Of a stretch of 64,000 nucleotides of DNA, positions 8,358 through 17,059 are shown in pieces. How positions within the stretch are numbered: position 1 is the first letter of the stretch; each line of letters begins with the position of its first letter. Location of the stretch: contig NZ_PCPZ01000008.1 in NCBI RefSeq assembly GCF_002979865.1, positions 1 through 64,000 of the forward strand, read 5' to 3'. Source of the stretch: Arthrobacter sp. MYb214 (GTDB lineage Bacteria; Actinomycetota; Actinomycetes; Actinomycetales; Micrococcaceae). Under the pieces are notes generated by a model. It was not told the origin of the DNA and did no database searches. It was given only the letters and a program-made list of their open reading frames with translations. The translations under genes and the position numbers were made by a program.

Positions 8358-10541
8358 ATGTCTGAGATGACTGCAGGTCAGTGCCCAGTAGTTGGCGGCG
8401 CGGGTCGAATTCACCCTACCCAGGGCAATGCCAACACCGAATGGTGGCCGAATAAGCTGAATCTGAGGATTCTGGCCAAGAACCAGCAGGTTTCCAACCC
8501 GCTGGACGAGAACTTCGACTACATTGAAGCCTTCAATGCCCTCGACTTGTCGGCAGTAAAAGCCGACCTGACCGAAATCATGACCCAGTCGCACGACTGG
8601 TGGCCAGCAGACTTCGGCCACTACGGCCCGTTCTTCATCCGCATGGCTTGGCACTCCGCAGGCACCTACCGCTCGCACGACGGCCGTGGCGGCGGCGGCG
8701 CAGGCCAGCAGCGCTTCGCTCCGCTGAACTCGTGGCCTGACAACGTTTCGCTGGACAAGGCTCGCCGCCTGCTGTGGCCAGTGAAGAAGAAGTACGGCCA
8801 GTCGATTTCCTGGGCCGACCTTATCCTGCTGGCTGGCAATGTGGCTCTGGAAGACATGGGCTTCGAGACCTTCGGTTTCGCCGGCGGCCGCAAGGACGTT
8901 TGGGAAGCAGATGACGATGTCTACTGGGGCCCTGAAAAGGTCTGGCTGGACAGCGAACGCTACACCGGCAAGCGAGACCTGGATGCTCCTCTGGCAGCAG
9001 TGCAGATGGGCCTGATCTACGTGAATCCTGAGGGTCCTGACGGAAATCCGGATCCGCTGGCCTCGGCCGTAGACATCCGCGAAACCTTCCGCCGCATGGG
9101 CATGAACGACGAGGAGACCGTCGCGCTGATCGCCGGTGGCCACACCTTCGGCAAGACCCACGGCGCGCATGCCGATGACAAGATCGGCCCGGATCCAGAA
9201 GCAGCTCCGCTCGAAATGCAGGGACTGGGCTGGAAGAACGGCCACGGCACCGGCAAGGGCGCGGACACCGTCTCCTCGGGTCTTGAAGTCACCTGGACCT
9301 ACCACCCAACCCGCTGGGACAACGAGTTCTTCCACATCCTCTTCGCCTACGAATGGGAACTGTTCGAATCCCCAGCAGGCGCCAAGCAGTGGCGCCCGGT
9401 CAACAATGGCGGAGCCGGCTTGGTCCAGCCTGCATTCGAGACCTTGGAACACCGCGAGCCACGCATGCTTACCAGCGACCTGGCCCTGCGCTTCGACCCG
9501 GTCTACGGCCCGATCTCCAAGAACTTCAAGGAGAACCCTGACCAGTTCGCAGACGCCTTCGCCCGCGCATGGTTCAAGCTGACCCACCGTGACATGGGCC
9601 CGAAGTCCCGCTACTTCGGCCCAGAGGTTCCTGCTGAGGACCTGCTCTGGCAGGATCCACTGCCAGCAGCTCCGCAGACCACCTTGGGTGCAACTGAAGT
9701 TGCCGCACTTAAAGCCCTGATCAACGATTCGGGACTGACCGTCCAGCAGCTGGTATCCACGGCTTGGAAGGCCGCTTCGACCTTCCGCACCTCGGACAAG
9801 CGCGGCGGCGTCAACGGCGGCCGCATCCGCCTGGAACCACAGGTCTCCTGGAGCGTGAACCAGCCTGAACAGCTCAAGCCGGTAATTGCCAAGCTGGAAG
9901 AGATTGTTGACAACTTCAACGCCACTTCCGGGATCAAGGCTTCCTTCGCGGACGTCGTTGTCCTAGCCGGCAACGTCGGAGTCGAGCAGGCAGCCCTGGC
10001 AGCTGGCCAGCAGGTCGAGGTTCCATTCACCCCGGGCCGTGTAGACGCAACCCAGGAGCAAACCGACGTTGACCAGTTCGCATGGCTGGAACCAGTTTCC
10101 GACGGATTCCGCAACTACGACTCGGGCTTCGTCAAGCTGCCAAGCGAGTACTTGCTGATCGACCGCGCGAATCTGCTGGGCCTCTCGGCACCGGAAGCTA
10201 CCGTACTGCTCGGTGGACTGCGCGTCATCGGCAATAACTGGGACGGCTCCAACTTGGGCGTCTTCACCGACACCCCAGGCGCGTTGACCAACGACTTCTT
10301 CGCGAACCTGCTGGAGCTGGGGTTGGAATGGACCCCGTCCGCTGACGAGCAGACCTACACCACCACCGATGGCCGCTGGACCGGCAGCCGCGTGGATCTG
10401 GTGTTCGGTGCCAACTCCGAGCTGCGTGCACTGGCCGAGGTTTACGCTTCGGATGATGCCAAGGAGAAGTTCGTCAATGACTTCGCCTCCGCTTGGGCCA
10501 AGCTCATGGACGCAGATCGCTTCGAACTGCGCAGCAAGTAG
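8358..10541 (+). CDS. katG: Catalase-peroxidase
   Basis: A 727-residue bifunctional haem enzyme that removes hydrogen peroxide. The distal site is IRMAWH (R95, W98, H99), the proximal haem ligand is H262 in [10 protein letters not shown], and the Trp-Tyr-Met cofactor can form from W98, Y221 (YVNPEGP) and M247, spaced as in mycobacterial KatG. The second, catalytically inactive repeat starts near residue 440. GGAAAGGA lies 9-16 bases before the ATG. It is 103 bases after furA and is probably transcribed with it or from its own FurA-linked promoter. A strong hairpin follows. Confidence 0.97.
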   Translation: MSEMTAGQCPVVGGAGRIHPTQGNANTEWWPNKLNLRILAKNQQVSNPLDENFDYIEAFNALDLSAVKADLTEIMTQSHDWWPADFGHYGPFFIRMAWHSAGTYRSHDGRGGGGAGQQRFAPLNSWPDNVSLDKARRLLWPVKKKYGQSISWADLILLAGNVALEDMGFETFGFAGGRKDVWEADDDVYWGPEKVWLDSERYTGKRDLDAPLAAVQMGLIYVNPEGPDGNPDPLASAVDIRETFRRMGMNDEETVALIAGGHTFGKTHGAHADDKIGPDPEAAPLEMQGLGWKNGHGTGKGADTVSSGLEVTWTYHPTRWDNEFFHILFAYEWELFESPAGAKQWRPVNNGGAGLVQPAFETLEHREPRMLTSDLALRFDPVYGPISKNFKENPDQFADAFARAWFKLTHRDMGPKSRYFGPEVPAEDLLWQDPLPAAPQTTLGATEVAALKALINDSGLTVQQLVSTAWKAASTFRTSDKRGGVNGGRIRLEPQVSWSVNQPEQLKPVIAKLEEIVDNFNATSGIKASFADVVVLAGNVGVEQAALAAGQQVEVPFTPGRVDATQEQTDVDQFAWLEPVSDGFRNYDSGFVKLPSEYLLIDRANLLGLSAPEATVLLGGLRVIGNNWDGSNLGVFTDTPGALTNDFFANLLELGLEWTPSADEQTYTTTDGRWTGSRVDLVFGANSELRALAEVYASDDAKEKFVNDFASAWAKLMDADRFELRSK

Positions 10542-10576
10542 CAGCTGCTGGGCTGCAGGCCCGTAGCAATTAGTGT

Positions 10577-10612
10577 TGGGCGGCTGCTTCCCGCAAGGGA
10601 GGCAGCCGCCCA
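10577..10612. terminator. Terminator after katG
   Basis: A 16-bp GC-rich stem (10577-10592 with 10597-10612, one G-T pair) closed by a GCAA tetraloop. It lies between the convergent ends of katG and ogt and could serve both. Confidence 0.8.
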
Positions 10613-10639
10613 GCACTTGTTTCATGCGGGAACTGCCCG

Positions 10640-11269
10640 TCAGAACAGCGTCGCGGCGCCGCTGGCGAAGTCCGGGTTCTCCAGCTTCAGCAGCTCGGAC
10701 TTGGTTTCCAAGCCTCCCAGGTAGCCGCCCAATGAACCATCGGTGCGCAGCACCCGATGGCAGGGCAGCACGATGGGAATCGGGTTGGTGGCGCAGGCTG
10801 AACCGACGGCCCGCACCGCCTTCGGCTTGCCGATCTGCTGCGCCAGCTGGGCGTAGCTCAGGGTATGCCCGTAATCGATATGGCCCAGTTCCAGCTGCAC
10901 CTGGCGGCGGAACTCGGTGGAGAGCTGCAAGTCCACCGGAAGATCGAAGCCATGCCGCTGGCCCGCGAAATACTCCTCCAGCTGCCGGGCGGCACCATCC
11001 AAGCTCGACTTGTCGCGCAGGATCCGCGGGCTGAGCCTTTCCGAGAGCACCTCCAGAATCCGGTCATGGCCTTCGGATTCAAAAGCGACCCGGACCAGCC
11101 CGGCATCGGTGCTGGCCAGCAGCAAGGCCCCCACGGGGCTATCGACCACGCGATAGGCAACATCAACAAGTTCCCGTGCACGGGCCCGTTCAACGAGCCG
11201 GCCCTGCAGCGACTCGAGGATTTGCGTTTCAGCGGCCGTAGCCTGCTGCCGATAATTTTTTCCGTTCAT
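10640..11269 (-). CDS. ogt: Methylated-DNA--protein-cysteine S-methyltransferase
   Basis: A 209-residue suicide DNA-repair protein that moves an alkyl group from O6 of guanine to its own cysteine. The active site PCHRV is present in IPIVLPCHRVLRTDG, and the downstream GGYLGGLETKSELLKLE is the conserved C-terminal end. The start is the ATG at 11269, which overlaps the sigma factor stop as ATGA, so translation is coupled. The frame is open for five more codons upstream, but these lie inside the sigma gene. Pairing with a sigma factor suggests the sigma may control an alkylation or stress response. Confidence 0.93.
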   Translation of the reverse strand: MNGKNYRQQATAAETQILESLQGRLVERARARELVDVAYRVVDSPVGALLLASTDAGLVRVAFESEGHDRILEVLSERLSPRILRDKSSLDGAARQLEEYFAGQRHGFDLPVDLQLSTEFRRQVQLELGHIDYGHTLSYAQLAQQIGKPKAVRAVGSACATNPIPIVLPCHRVLRTDGSLGGYLGGLETKSELLKLENPDFASGAATLF

Positions 11270-11763
11270 GGCTGCTCCCGCCATAGTTCTTGGTCATCCA
11301 TCCGGGCCCGCAGATTCTTGATCCCATCGGCGCCCGAACGCCGGGCGGCAGCTTCGGTGCCGGAAAGGATTCCGGCAATTTGCGCGTAGCTCATTCCGCC
11401 CAGGTAGCGGTAGGCCACCACCTGCCGCTGCTTGCCAGGAAGCTGGTTCACCTCATGCCACAGCTGCAGGTTTTCCAACTGCAGATCCGGCCGTTGGGCC
11501 GATGGGGCCAGGCTGTCCACGTCTTGGCCGATGAGGATTTCCGGCTTACTTCTGCGCAACTCGTCAATGGCTTTATTCCGGGCAATACGCACTAGCCATG
11601 CCAGGACACTGGCGTCCTCAGGCAGTTGCGGGTACGCCTTGAGCGCGGCGAGGAATGTTTCGGACCAGGCGTCTTGCGCGCGATGCTCATCAAGCAGGGC
11701 ACGGCAAACGCGCAGGACGTTCAGTCCATAGTCCTGGACTATCCGCTCGAACGGTGCTTGCAT
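11266..11763 (-). CDS. ECF-type RNA polymerase sigma factor
   Basis: A 165-residue sigma-70 family factor containing region 2 (RALLDEHRAQDAWSETFLAA, then WLVRIARNKAIDELRR, about residues 20-75) and region 4 (LPGKQRQVVAYRYLGGMSYA, about 108-127, with the helix-turn-helix). The start at 11763 has AGGAG four bases upstream; a start nine codons further upstream (11790) is possible. No anti-sigma gene is adjacent. The downstream partner is ogt, joined by a four-base overlap. Confidence 0.87.
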   Translation of the reverse strand: MQAPFERIVQDYGLNVLRVCRALLDEHRAQDAWSETFLAALKAYPQLPEDASVLAWLVRIARNKAIDELRRSKPEILIGQDVDSLAPSAQRPDLQLENLQLWHEVNQLPGKQRQVVAYRYLGGMSYAQIAGILSGTEAAARRSGADGIKNLRARMDDQELWREQP

Positions 11764-11875
11764 GGCTCTCCTGGAATTTTGCGCCTTCATGGCCTCTCAC
11801 CATGTAAACGTACGAGGAGACCATTTTGTGAGGCGTGAACGAAAAAAATTCCTTCACGCAGATACCCATGGATTC

Positions 11876-12436
11876 CTAGAATGCCACCAGATCCAATTCG
11901 CTGGCGATCTGCTCAAGGCGGATCAAGTCCAGGTGGAGCATTTCGCCATTTTCCACGCCTTGGGGATCCGTGGTTCCGGCCAATGCGTCGCGGATGGTGC
12001 GCATGGTGGCCCCGTGGCTGACAATCATGACCTTGCGCCCGGCATGCCTGCTGGCCAAGTCCAGCAGCGCTGGCACCGCACGGCTCAAGATCTGGGCACG
12101 CGGCTCACGCAGGTCCTTGGCAGCAGCCGATTCCGCTTCGCTGACCTCGGCCATGATCCGGCCTTCCAGCGGGCCGAAGCCGCGTTCAATGAGTTCCGGA
12201 ACGGCGTCCCCCGTCTCGGCCCCGATCTGCTGGGCAATCAGCGCGGCAGTTTCCCGGGCACGTTCCAAGGGCGAAGCAAGTACCAGCGACCAGTTCTGGC
12301 CGATCAGCTGGCGCCCGACCTCGCGAGCTTGTTCGCGCCCGGTATCGTTCAACGGGATATCGGTACGCCCCTGCAGGCGCCCTGCAAGGTTCCAATCGGT
12401 CTGCCCGTGTCGCACCAGTGCCAGCGAAGTATCCAT
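11876..12436 (-). CDS. Histidine phosphatase family protein (phosphoglycerate mutase-like)
   Basis: A 186-residue enzyme of the branch that uses a phosphohistidine. The catalytic motif LVRHGQTDWN lies at residues 8-17, a second arginine and glutamate follow (ERGFGPLEGR), and the second histidine is in VSHGATMR. Substrate cannot be assigned from sequence; related proteins act on phosphosugars, cofactor phosphates or protein phosphates. It stands alone, 112 bases upstream (in its reading direction) of the sigma gene. Confidence 0.88.
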   Translation of the reverse strand: MDTSLALVRHGQTDWNLAGRLQGRTDIPLNDTGREQAREVGRQLIGQNWSLVLASPLERARETAALIAQQIGAETGDAVPELIERGFGPLEGRIMAEVSEAESAAAKDLREPRAQILSRAVPALLDLASRHAGRKVMIVSHGATMRTIRDALAGTTDPQGVENGEMLHLDLIRLEQIASELDLVAF

Positions 12437-12550
12437 GACTCCAGCCTAACCGGGGTAATAGGTATCGAAGAATCTCCGATAACAGCTCCAATACGCAACG
12501 TTACGACTCATAGTTGGGTCACGAACGGTCATGTTGCGAAGATTATTACA

Positions 12551-12640
12551 CCATCCCGAGCGGCTGAGAGATCTGGTTCGATGACGCCGCAGCAACCTGC
12601 CACATCCGGTGGTTACGGTGCTACCGCCAGAAACGATGCA
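12551..12640 (+). promoter_or_regulatory. SAM-I (S-box) riboswitch leading metY
   Basis: Same conserved blocks in the same order as at 324-419: CCATCCCGAGCGGCTGAGAG, GACGCCGCAGCAACC and GGTGCTACCGCCAG. P1 pairs CATC (12552-12555) with GATG (12635-12638). The gene start is 118 bases further on, so unlike the copy at 324 the ribosome binding site is not inside P1. A seven-base inverted repeat (12663-12669 with 12688-12694) lies in this spacer and may be part of the expression platform, but no T tract follows it. Confidence 0.9.
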
Positions 12641-12757
12641 GCCGCCTACCCGTTGGACCACAGCAGGAAGCGACATTGATTCCGGGATTCCTGCCTCGAT
12701 CGCGACCCGCCCTGCGGTGCCCGCGAAACCCCAATCGACAAGGAGTCGTAAGCCACC

Positions 12758-14152
12758 ATGGCAGATCACAAGTTTGGATTCCGCACCCGCGCATTGCATG
12801 CCGGAGGCACCCCCGATGCCGAGCATGGCTCACGCGCAGTACCGATCTACCAGACCACTTCGTTCGTCTTCAAGGACGCTGACGATGCGGCCAACCTCTT
12901 TGCCCTGCAGAAGTACGGCAACATCTACTCGCGTATCGGCAACCCGACCGTAGCGGCTTTCGAAGAGCGCATGGCTTCACTGGAAGGCGGCATCGGAGCG
13001 GTAGCCACCGGCTCGGGCATGGCCGCGGAATTCGTCACCTTTGCGGCCTTGGCCCAGGCAGGCGACCACATTGTGGCTTCCTCGAAGCTCTATGGCGGCA
13101 CCATCACCCAGCTCGATGTCTCGCTGCGCCGCTTCGGCATCAACACCACTTTCATCGACTCCAATGATCCCGCCGACTTCGAAGCGGCGATCCAGGAAAA
13201 TACCAAGGCCGTCTACACCGAGGTGGTGGCCAACCCGTCCGGCGACATCGCTGACCTGGAGGGACTGGCCGAGGTGGCGCACCGCCACAATCTCCCGCTG
13301 GTGGTCGATTCGACGCTCACTCCCCCGTACATCCTGCGCCCTATCGAGCACGGCGCGGACATCGTGATCCACTCGGCCACCAAGTTCATCGGCGGCCACG
13401 GCACCACCCTGGGCGGCGTGGTCATCGAGTCGGGCAAGTTCAACTGGGGCAATGGCAAGTTCCCCACCATGACCGAACCGGTTGCCAGCTACGGCAACGT
13501 CTCCTGGTGGGACAACTTCGGCGAGTACGGCTTCCTGACCAAGCTGCGCAGCGAACAGCTGCGCGACTTCGGACCGGCTCTGCCGGCCCAGTCCGCATTC
13601 CAATTGCTGCAGGGCCTGGAGACCTTGCCGCAGCGCATGGACAACCACCTGTCCAACGCGAAGCAGGTCGCTGCCTGGTTGCAGGCCGATGAGCGTGTGA
13701 CCTACGTGAACTATGCCGGCCTGGAATCCCACCCGCAGCACGCGCAGGCCAAGGAGCTGCTGCCCATGGGCGTCGGCTCGGTCTTCAGCTTCGGAGTGAA
13801 GGGCGGGCGCGAAGCCGGCTCGAAGTTCATCGAAGCCCTGCAGCTGGCCAGCCACCTGGCCAACATCGGCGATGCCCGCACCCTGGTGCTGCACCCGGCC
13901 TCCACCACCCACCAGCAGCTGAGCGCCGAGCAGCTGGTCTCCGCTGGCGTGCCAGAAGATCTGATCCGGCTGTCGGTAGGACTGGAAGATGTCGAGGACA
14001 TCCTCTGGGATCTGGACCAGGCGCTGGCCGCTTCGCAGGAAGCGATTGCCGCTTCGCAGGAAGCGATTGCCGCTTCCGCCGCAGGGTTCGAGGCTCCGGC
14101 CTATGATGGTTCCGCCTGCGCATTGCCAACCGCTTCGAAGGGAGCAATCTAA
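12758..14152 (+). CDS. metY: O-acetylhomoserine aminocarboxypropyltransferase / sulfhydrylase
   Basis: A 464-residue PLP enzyme of the Cys/Met metabolism family. It joins O-acetyl-L-homoserine with sulfide to give homocysteine and acetate, in the cytoplasm. The PLP lysine is K209 in HSATKFIGGHG, and the phosphate-binding GSGMAA is at about residues 85-90. AGGAG at 12741-12745 precedes the ATG. The C-terminal tail from about residue 420 is extended and contains a duplicated seven-residue repeat absent from the family core. The gene is under a SAM riboswitch and ends in a TAATG overlap with the next gene. Confidence 0.94.
   Translation: MADHKFGFRTRALHAGGTPDAEHGSRAVPIYQTTSFVFKDADDAANLFALQKYGNIYSRIGNPTVAAFEERMASLEGGIGAVATGSGMAAEFVTFAALAQAGDHIVASSKLYGGTITQLDVSLRRFGINTTFIDSNDPADFEAAIQENTKAVYTEVVANPSGDIADLEGLAEVAHRHNLPLVVDSTLTPPYILRPIEHGADIVIHSATKFIGGHGTTLGGVVIESGKFNWGNGKFPTMTEPVASYGNVSWWDNFGEYGFLTKLRSEQLRDFGPALPAQSAFQLLQGLETLPQRMDNHLSNAKQVAAWLQADERVTYVNYAGLESHPQHAQAKELLPMGVGSVFSFGVKGGREAGSKFIEALQLASHLANIGDARTLVLHPASTTHQQLSAEQLVSAGVPEDLIRLSVGLEDVEDILWDLDQALAASQEAIAASQEAIAASAAGFEAPAYDGSACALPTASKGAI
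14027..14076 (+). repeat. In-frame 21-bp tandem repeat in metY
   Basis: Two exact copies of GCCGCTTCGCAGGAAGCGAT plus T (14027-14047 and 14048-14068), followed by an 8-base partial third copy. In protein this repeats AASQEAI near residues 424-438. Each unit is itself an inverted repeat (CGCTTC...GAAGCG), which favours slippage. Confidence 0.95.
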
Positions 14153-14646
14153 TGACTGCCGTTGATACCGCTTGGGAAGGCCCTGGAGCCGCACAGCGCC
14201 TGGAGATCCTGCGCGACACCAAGTCCATCGCCATTGTCGGTGCCTCGAACAAGCCATCGCGCGCCAGCTATTTCGTGGCTACCTACCTGCTCTCCTCCTC
14301 CAAGTACAAGGTGTATTTCATCAACCCGGTACTCGATGAGATCCTGGGCCAGCCGGTGTACAAGTCGCTGGCCGATCTGCCGGAGACCCCGGACCTGGTC
14401 GAGGTTTTCCGCAAGCACGATGACCTGCCTACCGTGCTGGACGAGGCCCTGGCCGTAGGCGCGAAGACCCTGTGGCTGCAGCTGGGATCCTGGCATGAGG
14501 AAGTGGCCCGGCGCGCCGAGGCCGCGGGCATGAATGTGGTCATGGACCGCTGCGTGAAGATCGAGCACGCCCGCTTCCACGGCGGCCTGCGCCTGGCTGG
14601 ATTCAATACCGGCGTCATTTCCTCCAAGCGCCAGGTACTTGCCTAG
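14152..14646 (+). CDS. CoA-binding domain protein (YccU-like)
   Basis: A 164-residue single-domain Rossmann protein. The nucleotide loop is visible as IAIVGASNKPSR (about residues 22-33), followed by a FINP segment and a C-terminal VVMDRCVKIEH typical of the YccU/CoA-binding_2 family, which resembles the CoA-binding part of succinyl-CoA synthetase. It overlaps metY by one base and is thus coexpressed under the SAM riboswitch. Its biochemical role is unknown; association with acetyl-ester sulfhydrylation is suggestive only. Confidence 0.85.
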   Translation: MTAVDTAWEGPGAAQRLEILRDTKSIAIVGASNKPSRASYFVATYLLSSSKYKVYFINPVLDEILGQPVYKSLADLPETPDLVEVFRKHDDLPTVLDEALAVGAKTLWLQLGSWHEEVARRAEAAGMNVVMDRCVKIEHARFHGGLRLAGFNTGVISSKRQVLA

Positions 14647-14667
14647 GGAGTCCAAGATTCCAGGAAA

Positions 14668-14705
14668 TGGGTGCATGCAACGTTGCGTTGCATGCACCCA
14701 TTTTT
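14668..14705 (+). terminator. Intrinsic terminator of the metY operon
   Basis: A perfect 14-bp stem (14668-14681 with 14687-14700), five-base loop, then TTTTT at 14701-14705. Confidence 0.92.
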
Positions 14706-15232
14706 CTGCGGCAATTCCCCGGAATCGGCCGGTTTGGTCAACGACGCTGAACTTTTGCACGGAGCATTCCGAAGGAAGAACAAGACCTCTGACGAACCAT
14801 GGTCGACGCAATTGGCCCACGGCATGCCGTGGGTGTGGCCCCGAAGTGCTCGACGCGTTCAATCACAGATCGAAAAATCTGCAAACCACAGCACTGCAAC
14901 GCAAGGCCAAACGACCCAACCCTAAAACAGGCAGAGAGAATCGATTTCGATTCGCTACGAGCGCGAACGAAAGAAGAAAAATCCCGCCCGCACTGCTATA
15001 TGAAAACTCAATTCCCCTGGCCCGAGAATATTCCAGCATCTCGCAATAGCATTGCGCCGCACCCTCAATGCTGCACGGAGTTGAAATTTCTCTGGGCGAG
15101 GATTCCCTCTGCGGCACCCAGCTAAGAGGCATCGGAGACAGTACTCTGGGTTGACGCACTATTCAGAATTCTCCGGAAGCAGAAGCTTCCTTGGAAGTGC
15201 GCCAGTTGACTGGAGATACGAAGGAGCAGACA
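14706..15232. other. Intergenic region without recognisable gene
   Basis: About 530 bases. Open frames exist but have no domain, poor codon use and no good ribosome binding site. Nothing further seen. Confidence 0.55.
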
Positions 15233-15460
15233 GTGGATGCAAATCGAAGAACCCTATGGTCCGTGGCCCTCGGGATGAGCTTGACTGCCTTGGTATGCAG
15301 CGGGATTGCCCTGTATTCTACGGGGGTCATCATGGATGAGAACAACCTGGACTCATGGCCTGCCCCGGCTCTTTGGGTGGTGGCGATTGTTGGTGTCGTG
15401 GGGCTGCTGATTAGCTTGCCCGGCTGGTTTGCTACCAAGGAAACCAAAAAGGCTTCCTAG
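15233..15460 (+). CDS. Small membrane protein, unknown function
   Basis: A 75-residue protein with two predicted membrane segments (about residues 8-31 and 45-66), a short polar loop between them (MDENNLDSW) and a basic C-terminal tail. The GTG start at 15233 is preferred over an upstream TTG because AAGGAG lies six bases before it. I do not recognise a family. It stands alone. Confidence 0.6.
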   Translation: MDANRRTLWSVALGMSLTALVCSGIALYSTGVIMDENNLDSWPAPALWVVAIVGVVGLLISLPGWFATKETKKAS

Positions 15461-15504
15461 CTGTTGCTCCCCTTGTCCATAATCGGAGCGTTCTGCCGGA
15501 CGGC

Positions 15505-15768
15505 CTAGTTCTTTTGACCAGTTACGTCGCCTTCCACGTAGGTGGTGTATCCGCACAGCTTCCCGGTTTCATCGGTCGTCTTCGTCGCGGCGAAGATGAT
15601 GTAAGGCCAGGATCCCAGGTCCCATCCGTCGCGTCCCCACCCTGGAACTTCGTACCACCCGGTACCGGCCAGCGATTCCATCCAGTCATACATTTCGCCG
15701 TACATGTCGCGCTCGACAGTTGCCGGGACGGTAACGGTTTCGCGGCTGTCTTTGGTCGTGGTCTGCAT
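15505..15768 (-). CDS. Small tryptophan-rich hypothetical protein
   Basis: An 87-residue soluble, acidic protein with a Trp/Gly-rich centre (WYEVPGWGRDGWDLGSWPYI) and one cysteine. An in-frame ATG four codons upstream (15780) is the alternative start; AAAGG lies between the two. No family recognised. Codon use is consistent with a real gene, but support is modest. Confidence 0.5.
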   Translation of the reverse strand: MQTTTKDSRETVTVPATVERDMYGEMYDWMESLAGTGWYEVPGWGRDGWDLGSWPYIIFAATKTTDETGKLCGYTTYVEGDVTGQKN

Positions 15769-15849
15769 AGGTTTTTGCATCCTTTCGCTTCACGGAAAGT
15801 GGGGCAGATTGCCAGCCTCCCGTCGAAGCCCTCCCCCGGTTGTTTTCTG

Positions 15850-16145
15850 CCTGCTGGCGAAAAGAAATGAAGCGGGGCCAGCCGGAAACCCATCAACCCG
15901 TCAGGGGTGCGCAATCCACGAAAATCTTGGGCCGAAAGAAGCGACGAAGGAGCGCGGACCAAGAATTTCTGGTGGAGCACGCCCGAAGCGCAGCGAGTGG
16001 CTTGTGGGTTTGGAGGTGGCCCGTACACTCCGAAGGACAGCAGCAAAAACAGGAAAAGACCGGACGAAGTCCGGGCCACCAACCGGACACGCCAGCGGAC
16101 GCCCGACACACCCTGGAGACGAGCTTGCGAGGACCCAGGGTGTTC
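15850..16145. other. ORF-free, hairpin-rich segment; candidate structured RNA
   Basis: No convincing gene, yet many complementary segments: GGTGGCCCG (16015-16023) with CGGGCCACC (16072-16080); ACACCCTGG (16108-16116) with CCAGGGTGT (16135-16143); GCTGGC (15853-15858) with GCCAGC (15877-15882); CCGGAC (16060-16065) with GTCCGG (16069-16074). Loops of the CGAAG and GCGAG kind recur. This could be a non-coding RNA or a leftover of a mobile element. I do not recognise a known RNA family. Confidence 0.3.
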
Positions 16146-16267
16146 AACGGGACGAGAACCTCATGGCATACCTAGCCTGCGTCTAACGTCCACGACTATC
16201 CTGAACGGGGAATGCTCGCATGTTCAGAACCCACAGCGGGATTTGTAGCCAAAGTTTATCAACGCTA

Positions 16268-16560
16268 ACTGAAAATTGACCCCCTACCGCCAATCGAAAA
16301 TTGACCCCTCCACACCCAATTTGTTCTATACCTGCTCAGCGTTGCGCAGCAGATCCTGACGGTTCTTCACCCGATATGAATCCCCAGCCAAAGACAACAC
16401 CTCCGCATGATGAACCAAACGATCAAGCATCGCCGAAGCAACAACATCATTACCGAAAACCTCACCCCACCGGCCGAAAGGCATATTCGAGGTCACCAGC
16501 ACCGACCCCTGCTCATATCGATGAGCAATCAGCTGAAAGGACGCAGACCCTGAATGAGAT
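16268..16560 (-). mobile_element. Remnant of an IS21-family element (one end plus 3' part of istB)
   Basis: Two direct repeats of GAAAATTGACCCC (16271-16283 and 16296-16308, 25-base period) are the kind of multiple terminal repeats found at IS21-family ends. They lie just beyond the stop of the istB fragment. The rest of the element, including istA and the other end, is missing. Confidence 0.75.
16326..16554 (-). pseudogene. istB fragment, C-terminal part of IS21 helper ATPase
   Basis: Minus-strand translation gives QLIAHRYEQGSVLVTSNMPF, then GRWGEVFGNDVVASAMLDRL, then VHHAEVLSLAGDSYRVKNRQ, ending at a TAG at 16328-16326. These match the C-terminal third of IstB, with the TSN sensor motif, W..VFG and A.LDRL. 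The 5' part with the Walker motifs is absent; similarity fades at the palindrome at 16540-16574. Confidence 0.88.
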
Positions 16561-16574
16561 TCAGGGTCTACGTC
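16540..16574. terminator. Near-perfect 16-bp palindrome
   Basis: Arms 16540-16555 and 16559-16574 are complementary except for one position, with a three-base loop. It lies at the broken end of the istB fragment and about 30 bases past the stop of the lipoprotein gene, so it may act as that gene's terminator. Confidence 0.55.
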
Positions 16575-16606
16575 CTTATCGCGGGGCTTGATAATACGGT
16601 AGTGAC

Positions 16607-17041
16607 TCAGTAGTTTTCGCCAAATACTATTCGCGATCCTTTGCCAACGTCCATGAACGTAAGATCCACGGACTTATCAGGCTGATCAGCATACACATGG
16701 TAGAAGTGTGCTGGACCGCCGCGCTCGAACTCGACCATCGTGAAGTTGGATGAGGTGACTTCTACCGAATCCATGTCGGTCTTCAGCGCAGCTAGCTGTG
16801 TGTTCATGACTGTTTCGTCTAATTTGTCCATGATCACTGAACACGCTTTGTCATGGTCAGTTGTTTCTGCAGCCTCAAGTAGTACTCGAACTGCTTCCTG
16901 TGGATCGCTGACGGGTTTTCCTCCGTCACAAGCCTGCTTCCTATCGGCTGAACACCCTGCTGCCGAAAGAGCTAGCGGAAACAGCAGTAGTGGGGCAATA
17001 ATCTTTGAGATGCGTTTTTCGTACACAAATGACCTTTGCAA
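16607..17041 (-). CDS. Putative lipoprotein, unknown function
   Basis: A 144-residue exported protein. A basic N-terminus (YEKRISK), a hydrophobic core and a lipobox LSAAGC (about residues 25-30) predict lipid anchoring. The mature part is mostly polar, with a conserved-looking early helix (DPQEAVRVLLEAAETTDHDK), a layout common in small DUF4878-like secreted proteins, although I cannot assign a family. It starts 18 bases after the amidase stop and is probably cotranscribed. Base composition is AT-richer than the chromosome around it. Confidence 0.65.
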   Translation of the reverse strand: MQRSFVYEKRISKIIAPLLLFPLALSAAGCSADRKQACDGGKPVSDPQEAVRVLLEAAETTDHDKACSVIMDKLDETVMNTQLAALKTDMDSVEVTSSNFTMVEFERGGPAHFYHVYADQPDKSVDLTFMDVGKGSRIVFGENY

Positions 17042-17059
17042 ATCGAATGAGCTGTACGA

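Noticed and set aside
11762-12679. Long plus-strand open frame opposite the phosphatase gene
   Set aside because: It is a shadow of the minus-strand histidine phosphatase, rich in codons unusual for this genome, with no domain.
12663-12694. Intrinsic terminator in the metY leader
   Set aside because: The seven-base inverted repeat has a long loop and no T tract, so it is at most part of the riboswitch output.
14027-14076. CRISPR array
   Set aside because: The repeats are directly adjacent with no spacers and are in frame within metY. No other spaced repeats were seen in the window.
13827-14257. Minus-strand frames across the metY 3' end
   Set aside because: Shadows of metY; the apparent repeats arise from the 21-bp tandem repeat.
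15704-16248. Several overlapping plus and minus frames of 100-160 codons
   Set aside because: They have no domains, Arg/Lys-rich composition and no ribosome binding sites; the stretch is better explained as non-coding with hairpins.
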